In this document: positions 36,991 through 45,145 of the stretch, in pieces
Layout: every line of letters starts with the position of its first letter
Position numbering within the stretch: position 1 is the stretch's first letter
Origin: Candidatus Poseidoniaceae archaeon
GTDB lineage: Archaea > Thermoplasmatota > Poseidoniia > Poseidoniales > Poseidoniaceae
Assembly (NCBI GenBank): GCA_030747695.1
Contig: JASLKG010000002.1
Span: 101,502-165,501 of the forward strand
Direction: 5' to 3'
DNA length: 64,000 bases
Notes under the pieces: generated by a model
Database searches by the model: none
Told to the model about the DNA's origin: nothing
Seen by the model: the letters and a program-made list of their open reading frames with translations, nothing else
Program-made: the position numbers and the translations under genes

Positions 36991-38685
36991 TGGTATAACT
37001 CCAAGAGCATTCATTCCTTGTTCCAACATTACTCTCGCCCTTTCACTAATGCAAAAGTTGAATTCGTTTACTACACCCTCATTGATCACGTGACAATCTC
37101 TGTAAAAAGCATTGTATGCGGTTGCTAATTCTAGCATTTGCGTTGCATAAATGTGTGGCTTGTTGCCATTGACTGCCCTAGAAAGACGATCATGGTTTAT
37201 TGCCATAATTCGAAGTAATTCATACATTGAATCTCCAATCTCTCCGATCTCACATTCTGAAGGTTTTCGCCCTACCTTTTTTGCTATAGAACATGCCCTT
37301 GTATGAGAATACATGACAAATGGTGCGGATTCACCTTCGAAGGATAATGCCTCTTCCCAACGGAATGTAAAACCCTTATCTGGACTTACCTTGATAATAT
37401 TAAACCTAACTGCAGAAACACCTACTGCTTCAGCAATATGATTTATTTCTTCTTCACTTAAATCAGAACGTAAATCTCTAACTATTTTTGCTGCGTGTTC
37501 TTTAGCTTCCTCTAACAAATCATCCATGTAAACTACATTACCACGTCTCGTACTCATTTTCCCTTCTGGCAACTTAATGAACGCATAGAACATTACTTCT
37601 GGGACTTTATACCCTAACTCCTGCAATGTCAATCCTACCTGTTTAGATTGTAATTTGTGATCTTCGCCTAAGACATTTATCAATTTATCACATTGTCCCC
37701 ATTTCCATATATGGTAGGCTATATCTCTGGTTGCATATAGTGAAGATCCATCTCCTCGTCTGTAGAAAAATTCTGTTTTCCCCTTTAATCCTCTTTGACC
37801 TAGATCAAGAAATTTAGCGCCATTGTCCGCAGTACCAACAATTTCTAAATTTTCAAATGCTTCCATTAGTCTAGAAACGCTACCATCTACAACAAATTTA
37901 GATTCCTTAGTAAAGGTATCAAATTCAATTCCAAGCCTTGAAAGTGTCGCTAACATGCCATCCAATACTGGCGAATATGAATCTTCAAATTTGCTCAATA
38001 CTGTGTCGTCTCCGTTTTCTGAAGCATGTACCATACGACTAATCTCTGATTCGATTTCCTGATCCCCTTCCTGTCTTAACAGTTGAGCCGCCTGGTACCA
38101 TTTGACTGTCTCGTGATCAGATTTACCTTCCCATCTAGAATCTGAATCGGTGTTAGAATTAAGAATTTGATCTACTTTCTCTTTTGTTAAATTATCCAAA
38201 GCCCAAGCAAGTACTCCTACTTGCTTACCCATGTCATCAACGTAATATTCTGACCGTACAATATTCCCATAGTACCTGTGTAAGCGAACAAGTGAGTCAC
38301 CCAATATCGCGTTCCGTGCCCTTCCCACATGGAATGGGCCATTTGGATTAGCGCTTGTATGTTCAATTAGTACATTGGATTCTCCTGCATGTTCAAATCC
38401 TTTGATTACTTCTGCTGCAAGCCATTTTTTGTCTGCCCTGAAATTTAGATACCCTCCTACGGAATGAACATTACATTTGTCCGATAAGATTTCAGCAAGC
38501 TTTTTTGCGATCTCATTTGGGTCCTTTGACATCTCCTTAGCAAAAGAAAAACAAGGCAATGATAAGTCACCTTGATCTCTTTCCCTACTTTGACTAAGTG
38601 ATTTTTTCCAGTAGTCAGTATTGATCCCCAATTCTTCAAGGGCATCTCCGAGTAAAGGTTCGATTACTTTTCGCAATATTTCCAT
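36976..38685 (-). CDS. argS: Arginyl-tRNA synthetase
   Basis: This 569-residue class I synthetase charges tRNA-Arg. Present are the HIGH region as FHVGRARNAILGD, the KMSK-like loop as KMSTRRGN, and a DALR-type anticodon-binding domain at the C terminus with RAVNGNKPH. The N-terminal ADD domain starts at MEILRKVIEPLLG. The ATG at 38685 follows GAGGTG by 6 bases, just beyond the aRF1 stop 9 bases upstream, so the two are cotranscribed. It is convergent with the Cys-rich gene, overlapping by 15 bases. Length is normal. Confidence 0.95.
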   Translation of the reverse strand: MEILRKVIEPLLGDALEELGINTDYWKKSLSQSRERDQGDLSLPCFSFAKEMSKDPNEIAKKLAEILSDKCNVHSVGGYLNFRADKKWLAAEVIKGFEHAGESNVLIEHTSANPNGPFHVGRARNAILGDSLVRLHRYYGNIVRSEYYVDDMGKQVGVLAWALDNLTKEKVDQILNSNTDSDSRWEGKSDHETVKWYQAAQLLRQEGDQEIESEISRMVHASENGDDTVLSKFEDSYSPVLDGMLATLSRLGIEFDTFTKESKFVVDGSVSRLMEAFENLEIVGTADNGAKFLDLGQRGLKGKTEFFYRRGDGSSLYATRDIAYHIWKWGQCDKLINVLGEDHKLQSKQVGLTLQELGYKVPEVMFYAFIKLPEGKMSTRRGNVVYMDDLLEEAKEHAAKIVRDLRSDLSEEEINHIAEAVGVSAVRFNIIKVSPDKGFTFRWEEALSFEGESAPFVMYSHTRACSIAKKVGRKPSECEIGEIGDSMYELLRIMAINHDRLSRAVNGNKPHIYATQMLELATAYNAFYRDCHVINEGVVNEFNFCISERARVMLEQGMNALGVIPLESM

Positions 38686-38694
38686 TCTCTCACC

Positions 38695-39942
38695 TCACAT
38701 TATCGGATACCTTAATACAGCTGCTAAACCACCAAATCCAGCCATCAATTGTGTCCCTTCTTCAGAATCCAAAGAAATAAAATGGACTTCAGCACGACCT
38801 TTTGCCGCGAGCATTGAATATTCATCAATCAATGATTTTGAAGAGATCTCTTTGATGTTATCTCCTTCAGCATTGCAAGATGGGCATTCAGGTAGTGCTG
38901 ATGTGCGACCTAAACTGGCCTCCCAGTCATTTGAACATGAGTTACAGTGAAGTTGAAACAAAACCTTTCGCATACCCTCACTTATCAACAATTTTGAAAC
39001 TGCACCTTGATTCAAAGCCTGCTTTATCATCAATTCCCCATAGGTTGCCTTTGGACTTTGCTTTACCAATTCTTCAAGGAATTCGTTAACTTTATCGCGT
39101 TCGGCTTCAAGTTCGATTTCGCCCATCAAACCGCCTGCATTACCCACTAATTCACGCACTCCGCTTTCGTTAGAGTATCCTACATCAAAAGTAGTCTTAG
39201 CAATTTTCTTTGCTATTTCATGGTGGAAATAGTCATTTTTCACAACGTAATCCTTAGTGGCACCTGGTCCGCCGATAATTATTGCCTGTATATTTTGTAA
39301 TTCTGGCAACCAATAGGAACTTGCATGCTCCGTCGCTCGTTTGTAGAAATTATGTGCTGCTTCTTCAATTAGTCTTTCAAAACGTTGCGCGGATTGGCCT
39401 CCTTGTCGATGCTTACCCATTATATTGGAAACAAGGTACTCCTGAACATGTATTCTTTTACCTGATGCTATGCCATATGCTGCTTCAGCACGGTCAATAA
39501 CAAAAAGTCCGTATGATTTTTTATCAATAAGCATGTCTTGTAGTTGTGTCAACTCGAATACTGAATCACACCTATATCTGAATGATAACAAGGGTTGAGG
39601 AAGATCATCAACTACAACTGTTACATGACGTGTTTTATTGTTACCAACAATAATTGCACCAGTGAATAACGCAACACCATTAGCACCAGCATCTCTGTAC
39701 TTTGACAATGCCGAGATTGCAGATTCTATCGCGCCCTGTACATTCTTCTTTGTCGATTTTGATTTTATGTTAGCCGCCTGGCCATGTTCATTCTGTAATA
39801 ACTGACGCGCATCAGAGATTTGACGATCAGGTGGGATTATTACTGTGACCAATTCAGTACCATAACCCTTCATTTCACTAAGATCTTCTAATGAAAGTTT
39901 GAGCTTTAAACGGCGGGTTGCCTGCTCTTGATCTTCATCCAT
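38695..39942 (-). CDS. prf1: Peptide chain release factor aRF1
   Basis: This 415-residue archaeal class-1 release factor recognises all three stop codons. The NIKS stop-recognition motif lies at residues 58-61 and the peptidyl-tRNA hydrolysis GGQ motif at residues 181-183 (RQGGQSAQRF). The C-terminal minidomain has a zinc-ribbon-like CNSCSNDW...CPSC. The ATG at 39942 is chosen over the track start at 39984 because a GGAGG site lies 8 bases upstream. It heads an aRF1-argS pair and is divergent from pyrH. Confidence 0.95.
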   Translation of the reverse strand: MDEDQEQATRRLKLKLSLEDLSEMKGYGTELVTVIIPPDRQISDARQLLQNEHGQAANIKSKSTKKNVQGAIESAISALSKYRDAGANGVALFTGAIIVGNNKTRHVTVVVDDLPQPLLSFRYRCDSVFELTQLQDMLIDKKSYGLFVIDRAEAAYGIASGKRIHVQEYLVSNIMGKHRQGGQSAQRFERLIEEAAHNFYKRATEHASSYWLPELQNIQAIIIGGPGATKDYVVKNDYFHHEIAKKIAKTTFDVGYSNESGVRELVGNAGGLMGEIELEAERDKVNEFLEELVKQSPKATYGELMIKQALNQGAVSKLLISEGMRKVLFQLHCNSCSNDWEASLGRTSALPECPSCNAEGDNIKEISSKSLIDEYSMLAAKGRAEVHFISLDSEEGTQLMAGFGGLAAVLRYPIM

Positions 39943-40033
39943 GTTGGGTCCTCCGGCCCAAAGGGCTGAGACGACGACTTTCAAGGCTTTGGAGTGGTAA
40001 CCATCATCAACGGCCCAGTTCTAGCACCAATTG

Positions 40034-40741
40034 ATGACAACCCACATTGTAGCCTTGGGAGGTTCTGTTCTACGCCCTGAAGGTGATAATGCAGCTTCCG
40101 AAACATGGTTTGGCAAATTACGGCAATTGGTGGTCCACATTGAAGGAAATGGAAGGCGCATGGGTATAGTTGTTGGAGGAGGATCGCCTGCAAGGGAAGG
40201 AATAATTCTTGCAAGAAATTCTTTTACAGATCGCTATAGACTAGACAACGTGGGGATTGCGGCTACAAGGCTAAATGCAACAATATTACAACAATCGCTA
40301 CTGGATATTGGATGTGATGTATGTCCAATAATACCAAAATCTACAGATGAAGCTGCTGAATTACTCACAGAGCACCACATAGTCATAATGGGTGGAACTA
40401 AGCCTGGACACACAACAGATGCTGTTGCAGTAGCTTTGGCAAGAGATTCTGGGGCTTCACACTGTGTCATTGCTACTAATGTTTCACATGTTTATGATTC
40501 GGATCCAAATAAAAATGAAAATGCAAAACCATTCGACATTATGACGTTAGGTGAATTGTCAAAACTCACAGGGGATACTGCACTCGAACCAGGAGGTTCT
40601 GCAGCAGTAGACCCAATAGCTGTAAATTGGGCTATCGAATCATGCATAAATTTAGCAATAATCGATGGTAGAGATTTGAAAATACTGGAAGATGCAATCG
40701 AGGGTAGGCCCTTTGTTGGTACTTTAGTTAAGGTGGAGTGA
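40034..40741 (+). CDS. pyrH: UMP kinase, archaeal type
   Basis: This 235-residue amino-acid-kinase-fold enzyme makes UDP from UMP. Motifs: LGGSVLRPEG for phosphate binding, VVGGGSPAREG, GGTKPGHTTDAVA, and a closing IDGRDLKILEDAIEGRPFVGT. The ATG at 40034 is used; the track TTG at 40031 is one codon earlier. Isopentenyl phosphate kinase has a similar fold, but the GxKPGxTTDxV segment favours UMP kinase. It is followed after 5 bases by a DUF2116-like gene. CarAB, in the same window, feeds pyrimidine synthesis. Confidence 0.9.
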   Translation: MTTHIVALGGSVLRPEGDNAASETWFGKLRQLVVHIEGNGRRMGIVVGGGSPAREGIILARNSFTDRYRLDNVGIAATRLNATILQQSLLDIGCDVCPIIPKSTDEAAELLTEHHIVIMGGTKPGHTTDAVAVALARDSGASHCVIATNVSHVYDSDPNKNENAKPFDIMTLGELSKLTGDTALEPGGSAAVDPIAVNWAIESCINLAIIDGRDLKILEDAIEGRPFVGTLVKVE

Positions 40742-40746
40742 TATAG

Positions 40747-41022
40747 ATGGTTGATGCTAAGGCAGTTAAGGAAAGAGTTGCGAAAAAGAATAGTAATAGT
40801 CGTACGAGAAATAATAGTGGAAACAGCCCACATAAACACTGTCGTATTTGTGGAGTAGACATAAACATCAAATCTGAATCAAGGGTTTGTAATGATCAAG
40901 ACTGCAATAAAAAATTGGAAAAACAAGAAAAAAATGATCGCATGATGAGAATCATGTTCTTCATTTTCGCTTTTGCAATCGCCGCTCCCATATTGCTACA
41001 ACTTATGGGTTACGGGAAATAA
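40747..41022 (+). CDS. DUF2116-like zinc-ribbon protein with C-terminal membrane span
   Basis: This 91-residue protein starts at 40747, behind GGTGGAGTG. A basic N-terminal part is followed by a zinc ribbon (HCRICGVDI...CNDQDC) near residues 31-58. A helix and a membrane span (FFIFAFAIAAPILLQLMGY) end the chain. This plan matches the small DUF2116 archaeal family. It is probably cotranscribed with pyrH. Its end abuts the end of the convergent NOG1-like gene. Function is unknown; a membrane-tethered partner of a nucleic acid or protein complex is possible. Confidence 0.8.
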   Translation: MVDAKAVKERVAKKNSNSRTRNNSGNSPHKHCRICGVDINIKSESRVCNDQDCNKKLEKQEKNDRMMRIMFFIFAFAIAAPILLQLMGYGK

Positions 41023-42123
41023 CTAATCACGATGCCAACCTTCTGGCAAAGACATCGGGTCGTTTTGCATATTTTCTTTGCATCTCCTTACCATTTCCAA
41101 TCTTAATGCAATTATCCCGACATTGTTTATCGCAGAAATCGTAACACACCCTTCTTCATCAAGTAATACCGGTAGTAATGGCTCTCCCTCTCCATCCCAA
41201 TTCGCCTCAGCATCGGAAACTTCATCCCAATTATTAGGCAATGGATTCATTAGGTCACCTTTACTAACAACTACCATCATGTCGATATCTGGTAGTAAAC
41301 GTTTAATCTCTTCTAACAAATTATGCTGCTCATCAAGTGTAGTTCCACAATCTTCGGATAAATCCATTAAGAATATACACAAATCACCGACATTTTCTAT
41401 CGCCGCAATTGCCTGCATCTCAATAGCATTTCGCGAATCCATTGGCCGATCTAACAAACCAGGAGTATCTACCATTTGGTGAGGTACTCTCCTATGTACA
41501 AAGTGTCCAACATGCAACTGTTTTGTTGTAAAGGGATAATGATTGACTTCCATATTCCCACTAGATAAAGAAGATATGAATGCGCTTTTACCTACATTTG
41601 GAGCTCCGCATACAACTATTGTGGGGTTTACCTGATCAATAACTGGTAATTGCCGTAAGATCATTCTGCTTTCATGTAGCCAATCCAATGAAGATCCAAC
41701 TCTCCTCATTATCGAGGAGATTCGACCATAAGCTTCTTTCCTAGCATCATGCATTATCTCAAATCTAGCAGTGCGTATGATTTTTGCAGCATTCTGTTTG
41801 GCGATTTTTCGCATTTGTTTTGCACCCCAGCCCAACATTGAGAGATGATGGCGATAATCATCACAACCAACGCATGCATCAACCATTGCACGGTCAAATA
41901 AAGGCATTTGATCTAAACTTGGCCAACTCTTTCCAGTATCTTCAAGATATTGACTCATCACATCAGAAGCGGTCTGCACCATTCGAGTCAATTGTTTACG
42001 GACACGGAAAACTTTGACTGGGTCATCAACCCTATCAGCAGCTTTCTTTGCACGACTAAATCCCTTATCTAGGACTTCTTCTTCAGTGAGAACTGTTGTC
42101 AAATCACGCCATACAACCTTCAA
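41023..42123 (-). CDS. NOG1-like GTP-binding protein
   Basis: This 366-residue GTPase is of the NOG1/Obg-related family, involved in large-subunit ribosome assembly in eukaryotes and presumed so in archaea. The N-terminal helical NOG1 domain (1-165) precedes the G domain. G motifs: G1 CGAPNVGKSA, G2 in NHYPFTTKQL, G3 DTPGLLDRP, G4 VSKGDLM (TKxD-like variant) and G5 ISAINNVG. The start is a TTG at 42123 with GAGGTG 6 bases upstream. It is convergent with the DUF2116-like gene, end to end. Length matches archaeal NOG1 proteins. Confidence 0.9.
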   Translation of the reverse strand: MKVVWRDLTTVLTEEEVLDKGFSRAKKAADRVDDPVKVFRVRKQLTRMVQTASDVMSQYLEDTGKSWPSLDQMPLFDRAMVDACVGCDDYRHHLSMLGWGAKQMRKIAKQNAAKIIRTARFEIMHDARKEAYGRISSIMRRVGSSLDWLHESRMILRQLPVIDQVNPTIVVCGAPNVGKSAFISSLSSGNMEVNHYPFTTKQLHVGHFVHRRVPHQMVDTPGLLDRPMDSRNAIEMQAIAAIENVGDLCIFLMDLSEDCGTTLDEQHNLLEEIKRLLPDIDMMVVVSKGDLMNPLPNNWDEVSDAEANWDGEGEPLLPVLLDEEGCVTISAINNVGIIALRLEMVRRCKENMQNDPMSLPEGWHRD

Positions 42124-42223
42124 AGCCTCACCTCTGTATCATCCGTCACGCCTCCCCCTCTTCAAAGGAATGGGTTCTATTGTATCCGTCAGACCTTAGA
42201 AGGAGGAGTGTTAACAGCGGCTC

Positions 42224-42649
42224 ATGGCGGAACTACCGAAGTGGGCAAAGAGCATGTGGGAAGAACTTGGATCTCCCGATTTAGAAGGTCTCAAAAGCAA
42301 ACACACGGGAGACCTAATGGATAGAAGACATGGACTTCGTAGAGATGACCTCATCGAAATACAACTTGATTCAAGAGCACTTAGTGAAGGAGAAGAATGT
42401 TGGACAAGAGGACGTCTTCTTTCATCTGGAAAAACCTCTATAGAATTGCTAACTGAAGGCGGCAACCACACATACATAGCACGTGATGTTATTGTCAGAG
42501 TGATACTAGTAGCTCATACTAGGCCTGCATATATTGATGATAAAGAATTACTCAAATTTGAAAGGGCGGATCAAAAAAGAAGATCTAATCTGCACGAGAA
42601 GGTGGAAAAACAAACCAAAGGCGATGATGACTCACATTTGTGGGGATGA
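42224..42649 (+). CDS. Hypothetical protein with beta-barrel-like core
   Basis: This is a 141-residue protein I cannot assign. The central part (about residues 40-95: LIEIQLDSR, CWTRGRLLSSGK, SIELLTEGG, YIARDVIVRVILV) alternates strands and turns like a small SH3/Sm-like barrel, so RNA or protein binding is possible. The C terminus is charged (KFERADQKRR). The ATG at 42224 is the only sensible start, although the AAGGAGG site is about 17 bases away. It overlaps the carbinolamine dehydratase gene by 26 bases and begins a four-gene run ending with a nitroreductase. Confidence 0.7.
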   Translation: MAELPKWAKSMWEELGSPDLEGLKSKHTGDLMDRRHGLRRDDLIEIQLDSRALSEGEECWTRGRLLSSGKTSIELLTEGGNHTYIARDVIVRVILVAHTRPAYIDDKELLKFERADQKRRSNLHEKVEKQTKGDDDSHLWG

Positions 42650-42890
42650 TTATTTGGTTTGGACATTAATTGATTCTCACCATTTGGAGAAACGTTTTGA
42701 GTTTCCTGATTTTGCATCTGCATTAAAATTTGTAAATGAGGCTGGGGAGATTTGTGAAAACGTAAACCATCATGCACAATTTATCTTAAACTGGGGTTTT
42801 GTAATTGTTAAAACATGGAGTCATGATGTTAACTCAGTTACTGAACGCGACCATAAATTATCAAAATTAATTGATGAGTTGATTTCATGA
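42624..42890 (+). CDS. Pterin-4a-carbinolamine dehydratase
   Basis: This 88-residue protein starts at tandem ATGs (42624/42627) inside the end of the previous gene. It matches the PCD/PhhB family: EKRFEFPDFASALKFV, then ENVNHHAQF with the catalytic histidine pair, then VKTWSHDVNSVTERD with a further His. It would recycle 4a-hydroxytetrahydropterin made by pterin-dependent hydroxylases, or act as a side-specificity or moonlighting protein. The track ORF start at 42534 adds an unconserved leader. Its stop overlaps the start of the [2Fe-2S] protein (ATGA). Confidence 0.88.
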   Translation: MMTHICGDDYLVWTLIDSHHLEKRFEFPDFASALKFVNEAGEICENVNHHAQFILNWGFVIVKTWSHDVNSVTERDHKLSKLIDELIS

Positions 42891-43243
42891 AAGATCCAAA
42901 AGGACGAATTGAACCAGGATATGTCATGCATGCTTTCGTATGCGGGCATAGTAGGCCTGAAAATTCTGCAAGACCGTCTTGTTCAGCAAAAGGTAGTCTT
43001 GAACTTCTAAGGAATTTTAAGACATTAGCATTAGAACATGGCTTAACTGGCATTCGAATCCAAAAATCAGGATGTTTAGATTTTTGTGAATTCGGACCGA
43101 GTTGTGTAATTTACCCACAGGGAGAATGGTTCACTATTAGCGAGGAGTCCATTCCTTCGTTGATTGAATACCTAGATGGAGGATTATTGCCAACTAAATA
43201 CTCTATGAACATCTGCAACCAAACACCATTAGATGAGGATTGA
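42887..43243 (+). CDS. Thioredoxin-like [2Fe-2S] ferredoxin
   Basis: This 118-residue protein has the four-cysteine pattern of thioredoxin-fold [2Fe-2S] ferredoxins. CGHSRPENSARPSC gives the first two Cys, and SGCLDFCEFGPSCVIYP gives the rest. The GCLxxC...GPxxxIYP part is highly typical of this family, which includes NuoE-like and standalone ferredoxins. Start overlaps the dehydratase stop (ATGA), and the nitroreductase follows after 35 bases. It could pass electrons to the nitroreductase, but no partner is proven. Confidence 0.88.
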   Translation: MKDPKGRIEPGYVMHAFVCGHSRPENSARPSCSAKGSLELLRNFKTLALEHGLTGIRIQKSGCLDFCEFGPSCVIYPQGEWFTISEESIPSLIEYLDGGLLPTKYSMNICNQTPLDED

Positions 43244-43278
43244 GATGTTACTTGTGAATTGAACATGAGGAATAACTG

Positions 43279-44019
43279 ATGACCAAGGATTTCGACTCTA
43301 ATGATTTCAGTTCCTTTGTTTCCTCACGTCGATCGACAAGAGATTTCCAATCAACTCCAATTCCAGATAAATTGATTGAGGAAATCATTGCTGATGGACT
43401 CACATCTCCAAGTTGGAGTAATACAAGGCCGTTCGTAGTTGCAGTTGCGAAGGATGATGTCAGAGACAGAATTTCAAAGGAGTTTCTTAGTCGCTTTGAA
43501 GCAATCAAAAGTGCTCGAGGAGAAGGTTTTTTCGCTAAAATAAAAGCGATATTACGAAGAAAGGGTCTGCCCACTAGCAATTGGTTAATCATCCGGCCAT
43601 ATCACAAAGATTTGGTACCTCGGTCAAAACGAGTAGGAAAAGAAATGTTGGCCCATATTGGAATCGAACGAGGTGACAAGGAGGGAAGAGATGCCTTCTG
43701 GGCTAGGAATTACGAATTCTTTGGAGCGCCTGTAGAAATGTTCGTTTTCACGCATAAAAGTCTGGGTAAATTTGCCACCTCAGATGCTGGACTTTTTATG
43801 CAAAATCTAATGTTATCAGCCCATTCAAAGGGATTAGGTACCTGTGCACAAGGTTCAGTAGCTGTTTGGGAAGATGTGGTCCGTAAAGAGTTCTCAATCA
43901 GCAAAAAATATTCCTTGCTATGCGGCATCTGTTTAGGATATCCAAGTGAGGGTAAAATAAATTCTTTTAACGCGCATAGAATCGCTCCTTCGGAAATAAT
44001 TGCTCCAGTCAAAAAATAA
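43279..44019 (+). CDS. Nitroreductase-family FMN oxidoreductase
   Basis: This is a 246-residue FMN-dependent oxidoreductase. Motifs: SSRRSTRDFQSTPIP for FMN phosphate binding near the N terminus, SPSWSNTRPF, and AHSKGLGTCAQGS plus CLGYPSEGK near the C terminus. Length is at the upper end of the family because of an insertion (about 85-140) that includes the segment FFAKIKAILRRKG. It is the last gene of the barrel-PCD-ferredoxin run, with GAGGAA upstream of the ATG. Substrate is unknown; a pterin or quinone is possible from context, but this is speculation. Confidence 0.85.
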   Translation: MTKDFDSNDFSSFVSSRRSTRDFQSTPIPDKLIEEIIADGLTSPSWSNTRPFVVAVAKDDVRDRISKEFLSRFEAIKSARGEGFFAKIKAILRRKGLPTSNWLIIRPYHKDLVPRSKRVGKEMLAHIGIERGDKEGRDAFWARNYEFFGAPVEMFVFTHKSLGKFATSDAGLFMQNLMLSAHSKGLGTCAQGSVAVWEDVVRKEFSISKKYSLLCGICLGYPSEGKINSFNAHRIAPSEIIAPVKK

Positions 44020-44041
44020 AACAAGTTGTCAACTCACACTA

Positions 44042-44452
44042 TCAGAGTTTGACCGGGCGTGTTGCACCACAAGCCTGGCACTTCAGTAGCGTAGTTCTAT
44101 CTTGTTTAATGAAATGTGTATCTGGAGCATTACATTGCACACATTTGATATATGTATTAACATAATTGACTATTGTCTTCTTTAGCCTTTTAGGAGGAAT
44201 TCTTCCTTTGAATCGTACACGCGGGCCGTCCCTGGATCCAGATGTACCAAGTTCATTGAGCATGAATTGGTAGACATGATTGTCATCCCTTTCCATGTGG
44301 TTAACTACTTCTGAAAAGTTACGGAATATTGTATTTGAACCTTCAATCAAAATTTGCGGTTCGGGTAAAGTCCAACGCGCTCGATTAGAGATTTCTTCAG
44401 GGATATTCGAACGCGCTCGGTCCAGCAAATCCTCGTATCCAAAGTCAGCCAT
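44042..44452 (-). CDS. eif2b: Translation initiation factor aIF2 beta subunit
   Basis: This 136-residue subunit of the archaeal aIF2 heterotrimer carries initiator tRNA to the ribosome. It has the central alpha/beta domain (TIFRNFSEVVNHMERDD), RVRFKGRIPPKRL, and a C-terminal zinc ribbon CVQCNA...CQACGA. Length matches the archaeal family (about 135-140). It lies convergent with the nitroreductase and divergent from the GfcR-like gene, with 99 bases between the starts. Confidence 0.94.
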   Translation of the reverse strand: MADFGYEDLLDRARSNIPEEISNRARWTLPEPQILIEGSNTIFRNFSEVVNHMERDDNHVYQFMLNELGTSGSRDGPRVRFKGRIPPKRLKKTIVNYVNTYIKCVQCNAPDTHFIKQDRTTLLKCQACGATRPVKL

Positions 44453-44523
44453 TAGTCACGACCCCCGTGCCCGTCACTTTTGAGGGTTTCCGCACTTAGA
44501 GGTCAAAGTTCAACGATGGTTTG

Positions 44524-44538
44524 ATGTCCTAAGGACAT
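44524..44538. promoter_or_regulatory. Perfect palindrome before the GfcR-like gene
   Basis: ATGTCCT-A-AGGACAT has 7-bp perfect arms around one base. It ends 13 bases before the chosen start of the GfcR-like regulator. The position suits an operator, and the likely binder is the encoded regulator itself; neither is shown. Confidence 0.5.
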
Positions 44539-44551
44539 TGCAGGTGTAAGT

Positions 44552-45136
44552 ATGGAGACCGGAATGAGTATTGAAGAGTTGCGTGCTTTAGCGACTAATT
44601 TACGTAAGGAAGGATTGAATACGCAACAAATTGCAGATGAATTATCCCTATCTCAGGACACTATCGCATGGCTCCTTGCAGGATCAAGCGATGAAAAACC
44701 AAAAGACATACAAATCGGCTGGAGGACAATAGGGGTAAGACCTAGTAGAATTGCTGCCATAGGACATATTATGGCAGATGTAGCAACTGAAGAATGTGGA
44801 GATAAATTAGACACAGTAGTTGGAATTTCAATTAACGGAATATTATTCGCAAATGAAGTTGCTAGCCAACTGGATTGCGATGTTGCAATTCATCGCAATG
44901 TAGATGGAGGTGCAGGACATGGTTCTTTGTCAAACAAATATGGACAAGTTTCTGGTAAAAGAGTAATGATAGTTGACGATGTGTTATCCACAGGTGTTAC
45001 AATCAAGCGTACAATTGAATCTATGCGAGAAGCAGGCGCAGAAGTTGCACTCTGTGTAGTCTTAGTAAACAAAACTGGACGTAATGAAATCGAAGGTGTG
45101 CCTCTACGAGGTATTATTCGTGCAGCTGTAGTTTGA
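44552..45136 (+). CDS. gfcR: GfcR-like regulator (orotate phosphoribosyltransferase-like)
   Basis: This 194-residue protein joins an N-terminal helix-turn-helix to a PRTase domain. Residues 5-45 hold LRKEGLNTQQIADELSLSQDTIAWLL, a clear HTH. The PRTase domain has the PRPP-binding motif VMIVDDVLSTGVT. This is the plan of archaeal PyrE-like proteins, and of GfcR, a regulator of glycolytic genes in haloarchaea. Catalytic OPRT activity is unlikely in a HTH fusion of this kind. The palindrome just upstream may be its own operator. lysS follows after 9 bases and may share control. Confidence 0.85.
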   Translation: METGMSIEELRALATNLRKEGLNTQQIADELSLSQDTIAWLLAGSSDEKPKDIQIGWRTIGVRPSRIAAIGHIMADVATEECGDKLDTVVGISINGILFANEVASQLDCDVAIHRNVDGGAGHGSLSNKYGQVSGKRVMIVDDVLSTGVTIKRTIESMREAGAEVALCVVLVNKTGRNEIEGVPLRGIIRAAVV

Positions 45137-45145
45137 GGTGTAAAA

